From assembly GCF_004319545.1 (NCBI RefSeq), contig NZ_CP036313.1, positions 62,001 through 126,000 of the forward strand: a DNA stretch of 64,000 nucleotides, given 5' to 3'. The number at the start of each line of letters is the position of its first letter. Positions within the stretch are counted from its first letter, which is position 1. The position numbers and the translations under genes were made by a program. This document shows positions 45,856-56,013 of this stretch, piece after piece. The notes under the pieces are model-generated. The model was not told the origin of the DNA and did no database searches. It was given only the letters and a program-made list of their open reading frames with translations. The DNA is from Desulfobacter hydrogenophilus (GTDB lineage: Bacteria > Desulfobacterota > Desulfobacteria > Desulfobacterales > Desulfobacteraceae).

Positions 45856-46113
45856 ATGAAGACACTCTGCAGTCATACCCCGCTTCCTGATAAATCGGCA
45901 ACCGGCCCGACCGTAGGTGATATCTTCAGGGAATACGGCCCTGCCTTCAGATCCTCAAACAGGCTGCATCCCCGGCAGCACAAGGTGATGTACGATATCG
46001 AGCACTGTCGGCGCGGAGAGTTCGGCACCCACTGGGAGATCTGCGACACATGCGGCCATCTTAAAAAAGGATATAACTCCTGCCGGAACCGTCACTGCCC
46101 CGGCTGCAAATAA
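45856..46113 (+). pseudogene. IS91-family transposase, N-terminal zinc domain
   Basis: An 85-residue frame beginning MKTLCSHTPLPDKSATGP and carrying the transposase zinc-binding pattern of IS91: GEFGTHWEICDTCGHLKKGYNSCRNRHCPGC. A stop and the GGGTCGGACC repeat follow immediately, so the Y2-type catalytic domain is missing. It is the third transposon or toxin gene in the window truncated next to this repeat. Confidence 0.75.
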
Positions 46114-46118
46114 GAATT

Positions 46119-46250
46119 AGGGTCGGACCAAGCAATATGATGTAAGTAACTGTTAATATGTATAAAAAACTCACAAAACTACGAAAAATAGCTCTTAGCT
46201 GTCTCATTTTGATACCAGAATGGACCTTCTAAAGAGACTATTTCATAAAT
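46119..46250. repeat. GGGGTCGGACC dispersed repeat, copy d (diverged)
   Basis: Starts AGGGTCGGACCAAGC right after the IS91 fragment and keeps the AGCTCTTAGC core, the TCATTTTGATACC segment and CTTCTAAAGAG. It is closest to copy c at 4837. Confidence 0.65.
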
Positions 46251-46291
46251 TCTAAAATGGTGGGGTGGGGTCGGGCCACAGCAACCTACTG

Positions 46292-46351
46292 GTAATTCGG
46301 GGGACACCTTACTTAACTATTGAGGGTTATGTAAAGTGTCCTCCGAATTAC
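46292..46351. repeat. REP-like 60-base palindrome
   Basis: GTAATTCGGGGGACACCTTA and the complement of GTGTCCTCCGAATTAC form an imperfect hairpin of about 28 bp: 16 outer pairs with one mismatch, then partial pairing of the inner ACTTAAC/GTTATGT segments. The outer arm AATTCGGGGGACACC also occurs at 221 and 1768 in the higB leaders. Such units are typical targets of RAYT transposases. Confidence 0.7.
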
Positions 46352-46514
46352 TATGTTTTTGCTCCCCCCCAAAAAACATCAATCTAAGCACAAGACGGCC
46401 TTTCACGCATAGAGAGAACCGATATTTGATCCCAGCTCATGTTTGATATAGCACTCATTGATGTCACAAAAAAAGAATTTACTTAAAACGAAAAAAAATG
46501 GAGATTTTTTTATT

Positions 46515-47021
46515 ATGAAACGAACAATCACAATTGGCTTATCACTCCTGCTGTTCGCCTTGCTATGTGCCTGCAGCCAGCAAGCTAAAAAACAACAGAA
46601 CCTCGGTTCATTATTACCGAAAAGTATCGGCGAATGGCAGCAGATTCAGCTGGTCACCGGCACCGAAGCCCTGGAACAAATCAACAGCTTGCATGGCAAA
46701 GATATTATCGTAGAAGCTGGGGCCATCGGCACCTACCAGCTACCTGGAAAACGCCCCGCCATGATCTGGATATCACGCAGCAAAACCGCGGATTTGACCA
46801 GAGATCAGGCTGAGGTCATGGCAGAAAAAATGGTGAGCAATCCTCGTTCACCATTCCATGACCCAGAAACCTTTATCAGTAACAAAATCAAAGTGTATAA
46901 GTTTCTTGGGATGGGACAAGTACACTATATTTTTTGCCAGGAACAATTGGGATACTGGATTTCAGCCCTACCAGAAGATGGGGAAAAGCTGCTACTCTAT
47001 TTCTTAAAAAATGGATCGTAA
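46515..47021 (+). CDS. Predicted lipoprotein, unknown function
   Basis: A 168-residue protein starting MKRTITIGLSLLLFALLCAC, a lipoprotein signal with a plausible lipobox LCAC. The mature part contains LLPKSIGEWQQIQLVTGTEAL, DIIVEAGAIGTYQLPG and GMGQVHYIFCQEQLGYWI, with a mixed alpha/beta pattern. No family was recognised. The ATG at 46515 is preferred to an earlier in-frame start at 46458, which would put a charged extension before the signal. It stands alone in a repeat-rich region. Confidence 0.6.
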   Translation: MKRTITIGLSLLLFALLCACSQQAKKQQNLGSLLPKSIGEWQQIQLVTGTEALEQINSLHGKDIIVEAGAIGTYQLPGKRPAMIWISRSKTADLTRDQAEVMAEKMVSNPRSPFHDPETFISNKIKVYKFLGMGQVHYIFCQEQLGYWISALPEDGEKLLLYFLKNGS

Positions 47022-47690
47022 ATTCGAATGAAATTCGGCGTAGAGTAGAGCACTGATTTAGCCGGTTTCTTTAGCCCTTTATATATTCGAGACGCCTTGC
47101 CGCACGCGGCTACTACGTGTTCCAAAGACCTTGCACCCTCAGTGCTCCCTCATCAAACAGTACATTATTTTTATAGGCATTAAGGAATCAAGCTACGGCT
47201 TTCGGTTCTTGGTTCTCGTAGCCGTATAAAAATGATTCGCGCAGCGACACCTTAAATCAGCGATTTTAGTCCATAGTGGTTGAATGTTCCTGATTATAAC
47301 GAACTGATTTGGGGGGGGAGGCTATGGTTTGGATGTGGCAAAAGCCTTGAAAATTATAGCCTATTCGTATTCAAAACAGGGTTTATTATCCATTTTAACG
47401 TATTGCACCCTTCTGAAAAGTCGGTTGCTCAGTGTATGATTCCAATAGGTTATGTTTTGACCCTCAAATCCGTTATAACCAGCATAAATTTAATGCGAGG
47501 GAGATTCGACTCCTCCAAGGCCCATTTTACGAATTACTTCCTGGTAAATTGATTGATGAACTTATCATGTTCAAAGTCTAAAATGATAACATCCGTGATT
47601 GCTTGAATAGCGCATAAAGTCAAAGTGCATTATTTTACCCTTAATATTGAAAAAAAATCCCAATGTTACTATTTTTGCATCTTATAAAAC
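47022..47690. other. Long stretch without a convincing gene
   Basis: About 670 bases. One open frame at 47280-47552 has no ribosome site, is low in coding character and is not believed. Bases near 47505 (GGGAGATTCGACTCCTCC) resemble a tRNA T-arm by chance or as a relic; no matching acceptor stem was found. Otherwise nothing was seen. Confidence 0.4.
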
Positions 47691-47693
47691 AAA

Positions 47694-47722
47694 TTGACAT
47701 ACAAATTATCGCGAGCTATAGT
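47694..47722 (+). promoter_or_regulatory. hipBA promoter
   Basis: TTGACA (47694-47699) and TATAGT (47717-47722) are 17 bases apart, near the sigma-70 consensus. Downstream, ATTGGTACTTTAATAA (47732) and ATTGGTAACTTTATTAT (47769) are direct repeats flanking the expected start and could be the HipB operator. HipB autorepression is known for this family; the exact sites are inference. Confidence 0.6.
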
Positions 47723-47784
47723 GTTACTGAATTGGTACTTTAATAAGACAAAATCATCTAATGTGGACAATTGGTAACTTTATT

Positions 47785-48120
47785 ATGTTTGAAAATTTAT
47801 CCCCCATCGCAATCGCTGAACAATTAGGAGAGCGATTAAAACAAGCGAGACTGAACGCCGATTTAACCCAGGCAGAAGTAGCAGCAAGAACGGGTTTGAA
47901 TAGGAGGACGATTCTTAATGCCGAGAAAGGTAATGTTCAACTTAAAAATCTGGTTGCAATATTGGTAAGCCTTGGAATGGTAGAGCAAATCAACATGTTT
48001 ATACCCATGCAGGAAATTTCCCCTGTACAATTGGCTAAACTGAAGGGAAAAAAACGACAACGCGCTTCGAAAACTCAAAAGAAAAAACGCCAAATCAGAG
48101 AAGATAAATCATTATGGTAA
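47785..48120 (+). CDS. hipB: HipB-type antitoxin, XRE family
   Basis: A protein of about 111 residues with an XRE helix-turn-helix (about 15-68, LKQARLNADLTQAEVAAR, RRTILNAEKGN) and a Lys/Arg-rich C-terminal tail (KGKKRQRASKTQKKKRQ). It should repress its own operon and neutralise HipA. The ATG at 47785 is preferred over 47761. It overlaps hipA by seven bases. Confidence 0.85.
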   Translation: MFENLSPIAIAEQLGERLKQARLNADLTQAEVAARTGLNRRTILNAEKGNVQLKNLVAILVSLGMVEQINMFIPMQEISPVQLAKLKGKKRQRASKTQKKKRQIREDKSLW

Positions 48121-49433
48121 TCGAAGTCATTAAAGTGAAATATAACGAACAGAATGTTGGTGCTGTCAGTTTCAATACTGAAACAGGTGTTGGCGCATTT
48201 GAATTTGAGTCTCGTTTTATTAAGTCCGGTATTGAACTTTCACCTATAAAAATGCCTTTATCTAAAAAAATATTTTCATTTCCGGAAAACAGTAACGAAA
48301 CCTTCAAAGGCTTGCCTGGAATGATTGCCGATTCTTTACCTGATGATTTTGGTAATGCCGTGATGAATGCCTGGATAGCAAGACAAGGGAAATCACCAAC
48401 AGACATCACTCCATTGCAGCGTCTTCAATACACTGGAAAGCGTGGCATGGGGGCATTAACCTATTCTCCGGCAATCCAACGAAAAAATCTGAATAGATCA
48501 CAGCAAATTGAAATTCAGTCATTAGTTTTTATTGCTCAAGAAATTTTGGATAAACGGGAAAAATTCCAGGTCACACTTGGATCACAAGACAAGGAAGATA
48601 AAAAGGCGATGATGGCGCTATTATCTGTGGGTATGAGTGCTGGCGGTGCCAGGGCTAAAGCAGTTCTTGCATTTGATAATGACTTTACCCAGGTCAGGTC
48701 AGGGCAAACCACTGCACCTGAAGGATTTACGCATTTCGTGATGAAGTTTGATGGTGTCAGTGAAACCAACAAAGACAAAGAAACATTTGGTGATCCACTG
48801 GGGTATGGCACAATGGAGTATGTTTATCACCTCATGGCCAAAGCCTGCGGCATAAACATGATGCCATGCCGGCTGCTTAATGAAGGGAATAGACGCCATT
48901 TCATTACTCAACGATTTGACCGGAAAGGCAATCAGAAGATACATGTACAAACCTTAAATGGAATTGCACATGTAGATTACAAGAAGGTTGGTTCATACTC
49001 ATATGAAGAGTTGTTTTCACTTGCAAGGGAGCTAAAGTTGGCTCCAGATGATGCAATACAAATATTTAAACGAATGGTGTTTAATATTATTGCACGTAAT
49101 CATGATGACCATTCTAAAAATTTTGGATATATGCTTGACAGCCAAGATAAATGGCAACTGGCTCCTGCTTATGATATAGCATATAGCTACAAGCCGGGAA
49201 GCCCTTGGATCAGCAGCCATTGGATGAAACTCAATGGAAAAAGAGACAACTTTACCCGTGAAGATTTTTACAGCTTAAAAAAAATAAGCCCCATATTTAC
49301 CAACCGAAAAATTGATCATATCATTGAGGAAATCACAGAGCATGTTTCACGATGGAATGACCTGGCTATCGAGCATAGTGTTCCAAAATCATTAATCAAT
49401 CTCATAAGTAGTAATTTGCGACTGAAAATTTAG
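48114..49433 (+). CDS. hipA: HipA-type serine/threonine kinase toxin
   Basis: A 439-residue toxin kinase. The N-terminal HipA_1-type domain has LPGMIADSLPDDFGNAVMNAW; the kinase core has the Gly-rich SAGGARAKAVLAFD, and the catalytic NIIARNHDDHSKNFGYML and APAYDIAYS. HipA phosphorylates aminoacyl-tRNA synthetases and slows growth; the target here is unknown. It is intact and translationally coupled to hipB. Confidence 0.92.
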   Translation: MVIEVIKVKYNEQNVGAVSFNTETGVGAFEFESRFIKSGIELSPIKMPLSKKIFSFPENSNETFKGLPGMIADSLPDDFGNAVMNAWIARQGKSPTDITPLQRLQYTGKRGMGALTYSPAIQRKNLNRSQQIEIQSLVFIAQEILDKREKFQVTLGSQDKEDKKAMMALLSVGMSAGGARAKAVLAFDNDFTQVRSGQTTAPEGFTHFVMKFDGVSETNKDKETFGDPLGYGTMEYVYHLMAKACGINMMPCRLLNEGNRRHFITQRFDRKGNQKIHVQTLNGIAHVDYKKVGSYSYEELFSLARELKLAPDDAIQIFKRMVFNIIARNHDDHSKNFGYMLDSQDKWQLAPAYDIAYSYKPGSPWISSHWMKLNGKRDNFTREDFYSLKKISPIFTNRKIDHIIEEITEHVSRWNDLAIEHSVPKSLINLISSNLRLKI

Positions 49434-49891
49434 TGATGCCATCTTAAAAATTTAAATCCAAATGGCGAGACATCATACCAATTGCCAACAACGAACATGC
49501 TGACGGATAAACCACAGATGTTCATGTTCTAAATTGGCGCTATTTTTTAATGACATTCCAAGCGCAGCTATACAGTCATTGCCAATAATTTCGTGTCAAA
49601 GAAAAAATTGTTGTTTTGATGAAACCGCATTGACCCGGGGGGCGGGAGATGTGATTCCCGGGATGCTAATAGCCCTGGGTCATTGGTAGATCGAAAAAAT
49701 AGATAACCGTTGCTTAGGACCGCGGATTAAATAAGTTGGGCAGAAATAACGCCGAATTTTGGTTCATCTACAAGGCGTATTAAAGGTTGGATAGCAGGCC
49801 TATTGGGCCTTTGATACAACGAAGTAGATGCGCCAATAGGGAAACTATTTCGTTCAAGTTATTTAATCTGCAGTCCTTAAATTCGCCCATG
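49434..49891. other. Intergenic stretch with several dispersed repeats
   Basis: No gene seen. 49497-49540 (TGCTGACGGATAAACCACAG) resembles the sequence before the higB copies at 254 and 1802. 49714-49750 is the inverted partner of 37331-37367. 49799-49840 has CCTATTGG and CCAATAGG in a hairpin. 49859 has a partial third copy of the 37-base repeat. Confidence 0.6.
49714..49750. repeat. Dispersed 37-base repeat, inverted copy
   Basis: Reverse complement of 37331-37367 with one mismatch (TTAGGACCGCGGATTAAATA and following bases). Confidence 0.75.
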
Positions 49892-51877
49892 CTAAATTTT
49901 AAAAAGATTCATAAGCTGTTTAAGCTTATTTGCAAGATCCGCCATCTTTTCTGCATTGACAGTCATCTGGGATCCGCTGTTGGCAAGACCGGACACAGAC
50001 TGATTAGTCGCATCAATCTCCTTTGCAATGCTGTTGACGGCCAGGGCGCTGCCGCTCACATTTGCGCTGACCTCCGCTATCCCATTGGAAAGCTGTGAAA
50101 TATTGCTTGATATTTCCTGGGTGGTGGCCGTCTGCTCCTCAATGGCAGCGGCAATGGATCCAATCAAATCATTGCAATCGGTTATGATCGATTCCACTTC
50201 CTTAATATTGAGAACAGAAGTGTTTGTGGCGCTTTGAATCCCTGAAATCCTGGTATTAATTTCCTGGGCTGCGATGGTGGTCTGCTTTGCAAGTTCCTTG
50301 ATCTCGCTTGCGACCACTGCAAAACCCTTTCCCGCATCTCCAGCCCTGGCAGCTTCTATGGTGGCGTTAAGGGCCAATAGATTTGTCTGCTCGGAGATAT
50401 CGGTTATGGTATCTGTCACCTTGCCTATTTCATTAGCCGCCCCCCCCAGTTCCTTAATCTGCGATGAGGTTTCCTGTGACACGGACACAGCCTTTTCCGA
50501 GATTGTCCTGGCGGAGGCTGATTTCTGACTGATCTCATTGATCGTCGCACTCATTTGTTCAACAGCGCTGGCAATCATGGAGATATTGGCATTGGACTCT
50601 TCAATGGCCGATGCCACCGATTCCATGCCAAGATTAACCTCTTCTGCCGAAGCTGCAATAGTCTGAATTCTTGAAGATGCTGATGTGGTTTCTACTGACA
50701 CGGCCTTGGTGATATCCAGCATTGTGCCGGAGGATTCATCCACCTTGGCGCTATAGCTGGTCGCATTGGCGATAATGCTGCTCAGCTTATCCAGGAAGGT
50801 ATTAAAAGCCGTTGCAAGGATGCCTATTTCATCACTGGTGGTCACCTCAATCCGCTTGGTAAGATCCCCTTCTCCCTGGGAAATGTCTTCCAAAGTAGCA
50901 ACCGTTTCTTTTACCGGTTTCAATATCTTGTTAATGAAAAAGGACAAAACCAACACCAAAACCACAATACAGATCAGGGTCATGAGGGTATTAACGGTTT
51001 GGATTTTCCCCAGCCCCTTGCCCAGCTCCTTTTTGGGAATCTCAAATACAATTTTCCAATTGGAGGCGGGAATTATTTTAAAGACCACCAGTTTTTCAAT
51101 GCCCTTCTCGTCAATATATTCTTTGGTTCCCTTTTCCTCGGTCAGGAGGGCCTGGACGATCTCTTTTTGAAACCCTTGATCAGGTATGTTCTTGATATTT
51201 TTTATGGTGAAAACATAGTTTTCGGACGGATGGGCCTGAATACTTCCGTCCTGGGAAATAAGAAAGGCAGTACTGTTTTCGCTTAGCTTGGTTGTGCTCA
51301 ATTGTTCGGAAAGGGCTGTGAGGTTGATGCCGGCGCCTGCCACACCAATTGGATTGTCAACAGGCCCGACAAGCAAATTGATAAAGGCCATGAGGGTTTT
51401 GGCTTTTTCTGCAGTATCAATATTGATGGCAAGCTTTGTCTTGCTTTTCAAGGTGTCGAAAAACCAGCTGTCCCTAGGGTTATCTGCGCTCACAGTCTTA
51501 AAGAGCCCATCACTGGTATAGTAGTTCTTGGAATTGGCCGATACCAGAAAAACAAAATCCATATCATTCTTCTTCACTTCCTTAAAAAAGGATATGGCCT
51601 GGTTCATGCCCTCTTTTTTTTCGCCATCCTTGATCCACTGAATAATATGAGGATTGTCTGCAATCAGCCGGGCGATACTCAAAGATTTATCCATTTTCTT
51701 TTCAAAGGTTTCAGCAATATAGTTCACGCTGGCAGGCGCTTCTCTGTTCACAATTCTATCATATATAATAGCAAATGAAATTTTGGCGCTGATATATCCG
51801 GATACCAGCATTAGGGCAATAACAAAAATCGTCACGCTAAACAGTAACTTTGCCTTAATGTTTAACTTTTTAGGCAT
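49892..51877 (-). CDS. Methyl-accepting chemotaxis protein with a CACHE-type sensor
   Basis: A receptor of about 661 residues. The first helix (about 9-30) and second (about 300-322) bracket a large periplasmic dCACHE-like domain ([37 protein letters not shown] are the conserved segments). A HAMP domain and the signalling domain with [21 protein letters not shown] follow. No WHAT/NWETF-like methylation tail tether is visible. AAGGAG precedes the ATG at 51877, preferred over 51895. It is intact, unlike the receptor at 30 kb. Confidence 0.93.
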   Translation of the reverse strand: MPKKLNIKAKLLFSVTIFVIALMLVSGYISAKISFAIIYDRIVNREAPASVNYIAETFEKKMDKSLSIARLIADNPHIIQWIKDGEKKEGMNQAISFFKEVKKNDMDFVFLVSANSKNYYTSDGLFKTVSADNPRDSWFFDTLKSKTKLAINIDTAEKAKTLMAFINLLVGPVDNPIGVAGAGINLTALSEQLSTTKLSENSTAFLISQDGSIQAHPSENYVFTIKNIKNIPDQGFQKEIVQALLTEEKGTKEYIDEKGIEKLVVFKIIPASNWKIVFEIPKKELGKGLGKIQTVNTLMTLICIVVLVLVLSFFINKILKPVKETVATLEDISQGEGDLTKRIEVTTSDEIGILATAFNTFLDKLSSIIANATSYSAKVDESSGTMLDITKAVSVETTSASSRIQTIAASAEEVNLGMESVASAIEESNANISMIASAVEQMSATINEISQKSASARTISEKAVSVSQETSSQIKELGGAANEIGKVTDTITDISEQTNLLALNATIEAARAGDAGKGFAVVASEIKELAKQTTIAAQEINTRISGIQSATNTSVLNIKEVESIITDCNDLIGSIAAAIEEQTATTQEISSNISQLSNGIAEVSANVSGSALAVNSIAKEIDATNQSVSGLANSGSQMTVNAEKMADLANKLKQLMNLFKI

Positions 51878-52287
51878 TATTTTTCTCCTTTTCATAATGG
51901 ATATGGGAGACCTTGTTATCTTGTCCTCCTCGCATCCCCTCCTCTATACCGGTTTATCCCGGCGCTTTCGGTCTATCCCCTATTTTTCTATTTTTGGTCT
52001 CCTATTTTTGGTCACCCTCTTCGCCGCGAATTATCACTGACACAACAGAATCAAAGCTTATTGGAAGCCCACCCGTTATCCCAATCTTCCAAAATTAAAA
52101 GACAAACAGTTATCGGGATCAAATATCTGAGTCATCTATTAGGCAAATAAACCTGGCCGGGCAACAAAAGAATACGGACTGGCTAATTATAAAACTACAA
52201 CATTACAATGTTCATGCTTGACAAGACCTGCGCAATGCCCTACCAGATACCTGTAATTGAGTTATTCACCAGCCAAAGGAGTTTTTT

Positions 52288-54099
52288 ATGGTTCATCAGC
52301 CGGACACCCTGAGAAAAGAGGTCCTTCAAAGTGACTGCTGGGATCTGTCACCCATGTTTCAAACCACCGAGGCGTGGGAAGCGCGTTCCCAGGCACTGGA
52401 AAAGAAATTGCCCACCTATGACGATTTCAAAGGGACCCTTGCCCAGGGGCCTGATGCGCTTTTAGCCTGCATTGAATTCGACCACAGTGTCGGGCGAGAA
52501 ATGGCGTTTCTATATACATTTGCCCACCTGAAAAACGATGAAGATAAAACCCAGTCGGACAACGAGGGGCTTTTCCAACGTGCCTCCAATCTTTACACCC
52601 GCATCGGGGAGGCCTCAAGCTTTATTTCGCCTGAAATCCAGGCCATACCCTCTGACCAGCTGACAGCGTATCTTAATAAAGAAGCGTTTAAACCATACCG
52701 GTTTTACCTGGAACAAATGATCAGGTACATTCCCCATACCAGGACTGCCGAAATAGAACAGCTGATGGCAATGGCCGGCGAAAGCCTGGGCGCGCCCCAA
52801 AGAATTTTCTCCCAGCTGGATAATGCAGATCTTAATTTTGATACGATAAAGCATCCCGCAGGCGATGTGCTTCCGTTGACCCATGGAAACTTTATTACTT
52901 TTCAAGGACATAAAGACAGAACTTTTCGCAAAACAGTCTTTGATCAATATTACCAGACCTACCATGACCACAGACACACCATTGCCGCGACTTTAGCCAC
53001 CTCAGTAAAAAAAGATCTGTTCTGGGCCAGGGCGAGGCATTTTGATTCGGCACGAAAGGCTGCCCTGTTTGCGGACAATGTTCCGGAAAATGTCTACGAC
53101 GACCTGATTATCAATGTTAAAAAAGCTTTTTCGTCCCTTCACCAATACCTTGATTTCAGGAAACAGGCCCTGGGCGTTGACGAACTGCACATGTACGACA
53201 CCTATGTGCAGCTTGTTCCTGATATTGACTTTCACATGGACTATGAACAGGCGGTTGCGACCTGCATTGAGGCGCTTGCACCCTTAGGCCAAGACTATTG
53301 TGGCACCTTGGAGCAGGGCCTTCTCAAGGGCTGGGTGGACAGATACGAAAACAAAGGCAAGCGAAGCGGGGCCTACTCTTCGGGATGTTACGATTCCAAC
53401 CCCTATATCTTGCTCAACTATGATCCCAATTCCATTAACAGCCTCTTCACGCTGATTCACGAGGCCGGGCATTCCATGCACACCTTTCTTGCCAACAAAG
53501 CCCAGCCCTACCCCACCCACGGCTACACGATTTTTGTGGCAGAGGTGGCCTCAACCCTTAATGAGGCACTTTTGGCCCGGCATCTTCTGGAAAAATACAG
53601 GGATGACCCCAGAATGAAAGCCTACATACTGAACCGGGAAATCGACAATATCCGGGGCACATTTTTCCGCCAGACCATGTTTGCCGAATTTGAACATATC
53701 ATCCATGGGTTGGCTGGTGGAAACCAGGCCCTGACCATTGACACCTTCACATCCGTATACAAAAATCTTTTATCCGTATATTTCGGCGATAAAATGGTCA
53801 TTGACGAAGCCCTTACCCTGGAATGCCTGCGCATCCCCCATTTTTATTCTTCCTTTTATGTTTATAAATATGCCACGGGCCTAGCGGCAGCGCTTGCCAT
53901 TGCCCAGCGGATAACAGACAAGGGCAAGCCTGCTGTGAATGATTACCTTGCCTTTCTCAAGCTTGGGGGCTCCATGTTTCCCATTGATGAACTCAGGGTG
54001 GCGGGTGTGGACATGGCAACCATTTCCCCTGTGCAAGCGGCGGCATCCCATTTTGAATCACGAATCAGCGAACTGGAAACCCTGTGGCAGTCCATTTAG
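52288..54099 (+). CDS. pepF: Oligoendopeptidase F-type M3 peptidase
   Basis: A 603-residue zinc metallopeptidase that degrades short peptides in the cytosol. The zinc motif is HEAGH at 391-395 (TLIHEAGHSMHTFLANK), with the third ligand probably in FVAEVASTLNEALLARHLLE. AAAGGAG precedes the ATG. It overlaps trmO by 16 bases. Confidence 0.95.
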   Translation: MVHQPDTLRKEVLQSDCWDLSPMFQTTEAWEARSQALEKKLPTYDDFKGTLAQGPDALLACIEFDHSVGREMAFLYTFAHLKNDEDKTQSDNEGLFQRASNLYTRIGEASSFISPEIQAIPSDQLTAYLNKEAFKPYRFYLEQMIRYIPHTRTAEIEQLMAMAGESLGAPQRIFSQLDNADLNFDTIKHPAGDVLPLTHGNFITFQGHKDRTFRKTVFDQYYQTYHDHRHTIAATLATSVKKDLFWARARHFDSARKAALFADNVPENVYDDLIINVKKAFSSLHQYLDFRKQALGVDELHMYDTYVQLVPDIDFHMDYEQAVATCIEALAPLGQDYCGTLEQGLLKGWVDRYENKGKRSGAYSSGCYDSNPYILLNYDPNSINSLFTLIHEAGHSMHTFLANKAQPYPTHGYTIFVAEVASTLNEALLARHLLEKYRDDPRMKAYILNREIDNIRGTFFRQTMFAEFEHIIHGLAGGNQALTIDTFTSVYKNLLSVYFGDKMVIDEALTLECLRIPHFYSSFYVYKYATGLAAALAIAQRITDKGKPAVNDYLAFLKLGGSMFPIDELRVAGVDMATISPVQAAASHFESRISELETLWQSI

Positions 54100-54851
54100 C
54101 ACCCACCATAGAACCCATTGGAGTGATCCATAGCTGTTTCAAGGAAAAATTCGGCATCCCCCGGCAGCCCAACCTTGCGGACAAGGCACCGGGAATGCTG
54201 AAATTTTTTCCTGAATTTGCAAGGCCCGAGGCTGTCAGAGGTCTTGAACAATTTTCCCATATCTGGATAATTTTCGTTTTTCACAGGGCCGTGAAAAAGG
54301 ATGGGAAATGGTCTGCCATGGTGCGCCCTCCCCGCCTTGGGGGAAATAAAAAGGTGGGCGTATTTGCCTCGCGTTCCCCTTTCCGGCCCAACCCCATTGG
54401 TATGTCCTGTGTCCGGCTTGAAGATATTGAAGCTACGGCCAAAGGACCGGTCCTTCATCTGACCGGCGTGGATCTTCTGGATCAGACACCTGTTCTGGAT
54501 ATCAAACCCTATCTGCCCTATTCAGATCGACTGGACACTGCCCGGGACGGTTTTGCACCGGCACCGGACAATAAGACGTGCCAAGTCAATTTTTCCAGCA
54601 CAGCCGCGACCCAGATCCGGGAAAGGGAAAAAACCATCCCCAATCTGCTGCCCATCATTACCCAGGTGCTGGAAAATGATCCCCGGCCCGCTTATAGCAA
54701 TGCCCAGTTTTCCAGTAGAAAAGGAGACACCGGGGCTGATGGGCTGGATAAAGAGCGTGTATATGGAATTCGGCTGTTTGACTTTGATCTCAAATGGCAG
54801 GCAGCAGGAAATAAAATCCGGGTGCTTTGCCTGGACCCGGCCTCAGATTAA
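54084..54851 (+). CDS. trmO: tRNA N6-threonylcarbamoyladenosine methyltransferase
   Basis: A 255-residue TsaA/TrmO-family enzyme that methylates t6A37 in tRNA-Thr. Hallmarks are EPIGVIHSCFKEKFGIPRQP, FSHIWIIFVFH, GVFASRSPFRPNPIGMS and DLLDQTPVLDIKPYLPYSD. The GTG start lies inside the end of pepF, indicating coupling. The family's usual length is about 230-240 residues. Confidence 0.92.
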   Translation: MAVHLAPTIEPIGVIHSCFKEKFGIPRQPNLADKAPGMLKFFPEFARPEAVRGLEQFSHIWIIFVFHRAVKKDGKWSAMVRPPRLGGNKKVGVFASRSPFRPNPIGMSCVRLEDIEATAKGPVLHLTGVDLLDQTPVLDIKPYLPYSDRLDTARDGFAPAPDNKTCQVNFSSTAATQIREREKTIPNLLPIITQVLENDPRPAYSNAQFSSRKGDTGADGLDKERVYGIRLFDFDLKWQAAGNKIRVLCLDPASD

Positions 54852-54909
54852 GGACTCTCCCTAAGGGACTCAAAAAAAATAATCGAAACACGAACAGGAG
54901 AAAAACTTT

Positions 54910-55740
54910 ATGAAACTACGAAAAATCACCTCGTTGACCATGTTTTTATCTTTTCTGCTGCTGATCGTGACCAGCATTGTCCTCTATGTTGTTCCCCATG
55001 GACGGATTGCCTACTGGTCTGACTGGCGCTTTATGGGATTAACCAAAACCCTTTGGGGCGATGTTCATATCAACCTTGGCGTTTTGTTTCTCGTCTCAGG
55101 CCTTTTGCACCTGTACTACAACTGGAAACTCATAGTTACATATATGAAAAACAAGGCAAAAGAGCTTAAAATTTTTACCCCGGATTTTAATATGGCCCTT
55201 GCCCTCACGCTGATTTTCACTTTTGGGACCCTGCTTCATATTCCGCCCATGAGCACCATTCTTGATTTCAGTGCATCTTTCAAGGATGCCGGTACCCGAA
55301 AATACGGAGAACCCCCTTACGGGCACGCGGAGCTCTCCTCTTTGAAGATGTTTGCCAAACGCACGGATCTTGATCTTGACGTTATCAAACAGCAGCTTCA
55401 AAAGTCAGATATGGCATTTGATGACGAATCCTGGACCCTGCTTGACATTGCCCGGGCAAACAACTGCACCCCCAAAGATGTATATGTGGCCATGTTGCCA
55501 CCCAAGACAACAGTCGATACCAAAACTTTTCCTGACCAACCCTTTCCCGGCATTGGAAGAATGCGTTTAAAGGATTTATGTACCCAGTACGACCTGGATA
55601 CGGAAAAAATCATCAACGGTCTTGGTGCCAGACAGATTAACGCCGAGCCGAATCAAACCATCAAGGAAATAGCCCAAGCCAAAGGCATGGAACCCCAGAC
55701 ACTGTTTGAAGTCATTCACGAGGTGGTCACATCATTATAA
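54910..55740 (+). CDS. DUF4405 membrane protein
   Basis: A 276-residue protein. The N-terminal 120 residues hold four helices in a small cytochrome-b-like arrangement, with possible heme-ligand His residues in WGDVHINLG, SGLLHLYY and GTLLHIPP. The C-terminal half is a soluble domain with two repeats of the form LDLDVIKQQL, DTEKIINGLGARQI followed by LLDIARANNCTPKDVY and IKEIAQAKGMEPQTLF. DUF4405 members are presumed heme proteins. AGGAG precedes the ATG; a terminator follows at 55767. Confidence 0.8.
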   Translation: MKLRKITSLTMFLSFLLLIVTSIVLYVVPHGRIAYWSDWRFMGLTKTLWGDVHINLGVLFLVSGLLHLYYNWKLIVTYMKNKAKELKIFTPDFNMALALTLIFTFGTLLHIPPMSTILDFSASFKDAGTRKYGEPPYGHAELSSLKMFAKRTDLDLDVIKQQLQKSDMAFDDESWTLLDIARANNCTPKDVYVAMLPPKTTVDTKTFPDQPFPGIGRMRLKDLCTQYDLDTEKIINGLGARQINAEPNQTIKEIAQAKGMEPQTLFEVIHEVVTSL

Positions 55741-55766
55741 AATAATACGATCATTCCTGAATATAG

Positions 55767-55812
55767 AAGGGGCAGAACCGGAAACTCGGTTCTGCCCCTT
55801 TTGTTTTTTTAA
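55767..55812 (+). terminator. Terminator after the DUF4405 gene
   Basis: AAGGGGCAGAACCG and CGGTTCTGCCCCTT form a perfect 14-bp stem with loop GAAACT, followed by TTGTTTTTTT. Confidence 0.95.
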
Positions 55813-56013
55813 GGGATCTTCTCAAACCAGCTATCTAACTAAATTAACAGTGAATTTTGAAACAGAAGGCAGTACTGGAAACGAATGGAGAAAAAGTTTG
55901 AGAATAAGAACTTATTGGCTTTTTTAAATACTTATTAATTCAACTAACTTTTTACATTGACAATAAAATTATCAGACAATATAAACTCCCTAAACAAACG
56001 AAAAGGAGAAAAA

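Noticed and set aside
47500..47535. tRNA T-arm-like sequence GGGAGATTCGACTCCTCC
   Set aside because: No acceptor, D-arm or anticodon arm could be found upstream, and the stem pairs poorly.
47280..47552. 90-codon open frame
   Set aside because: No ribosome site, no family-like motifs, low coding character.
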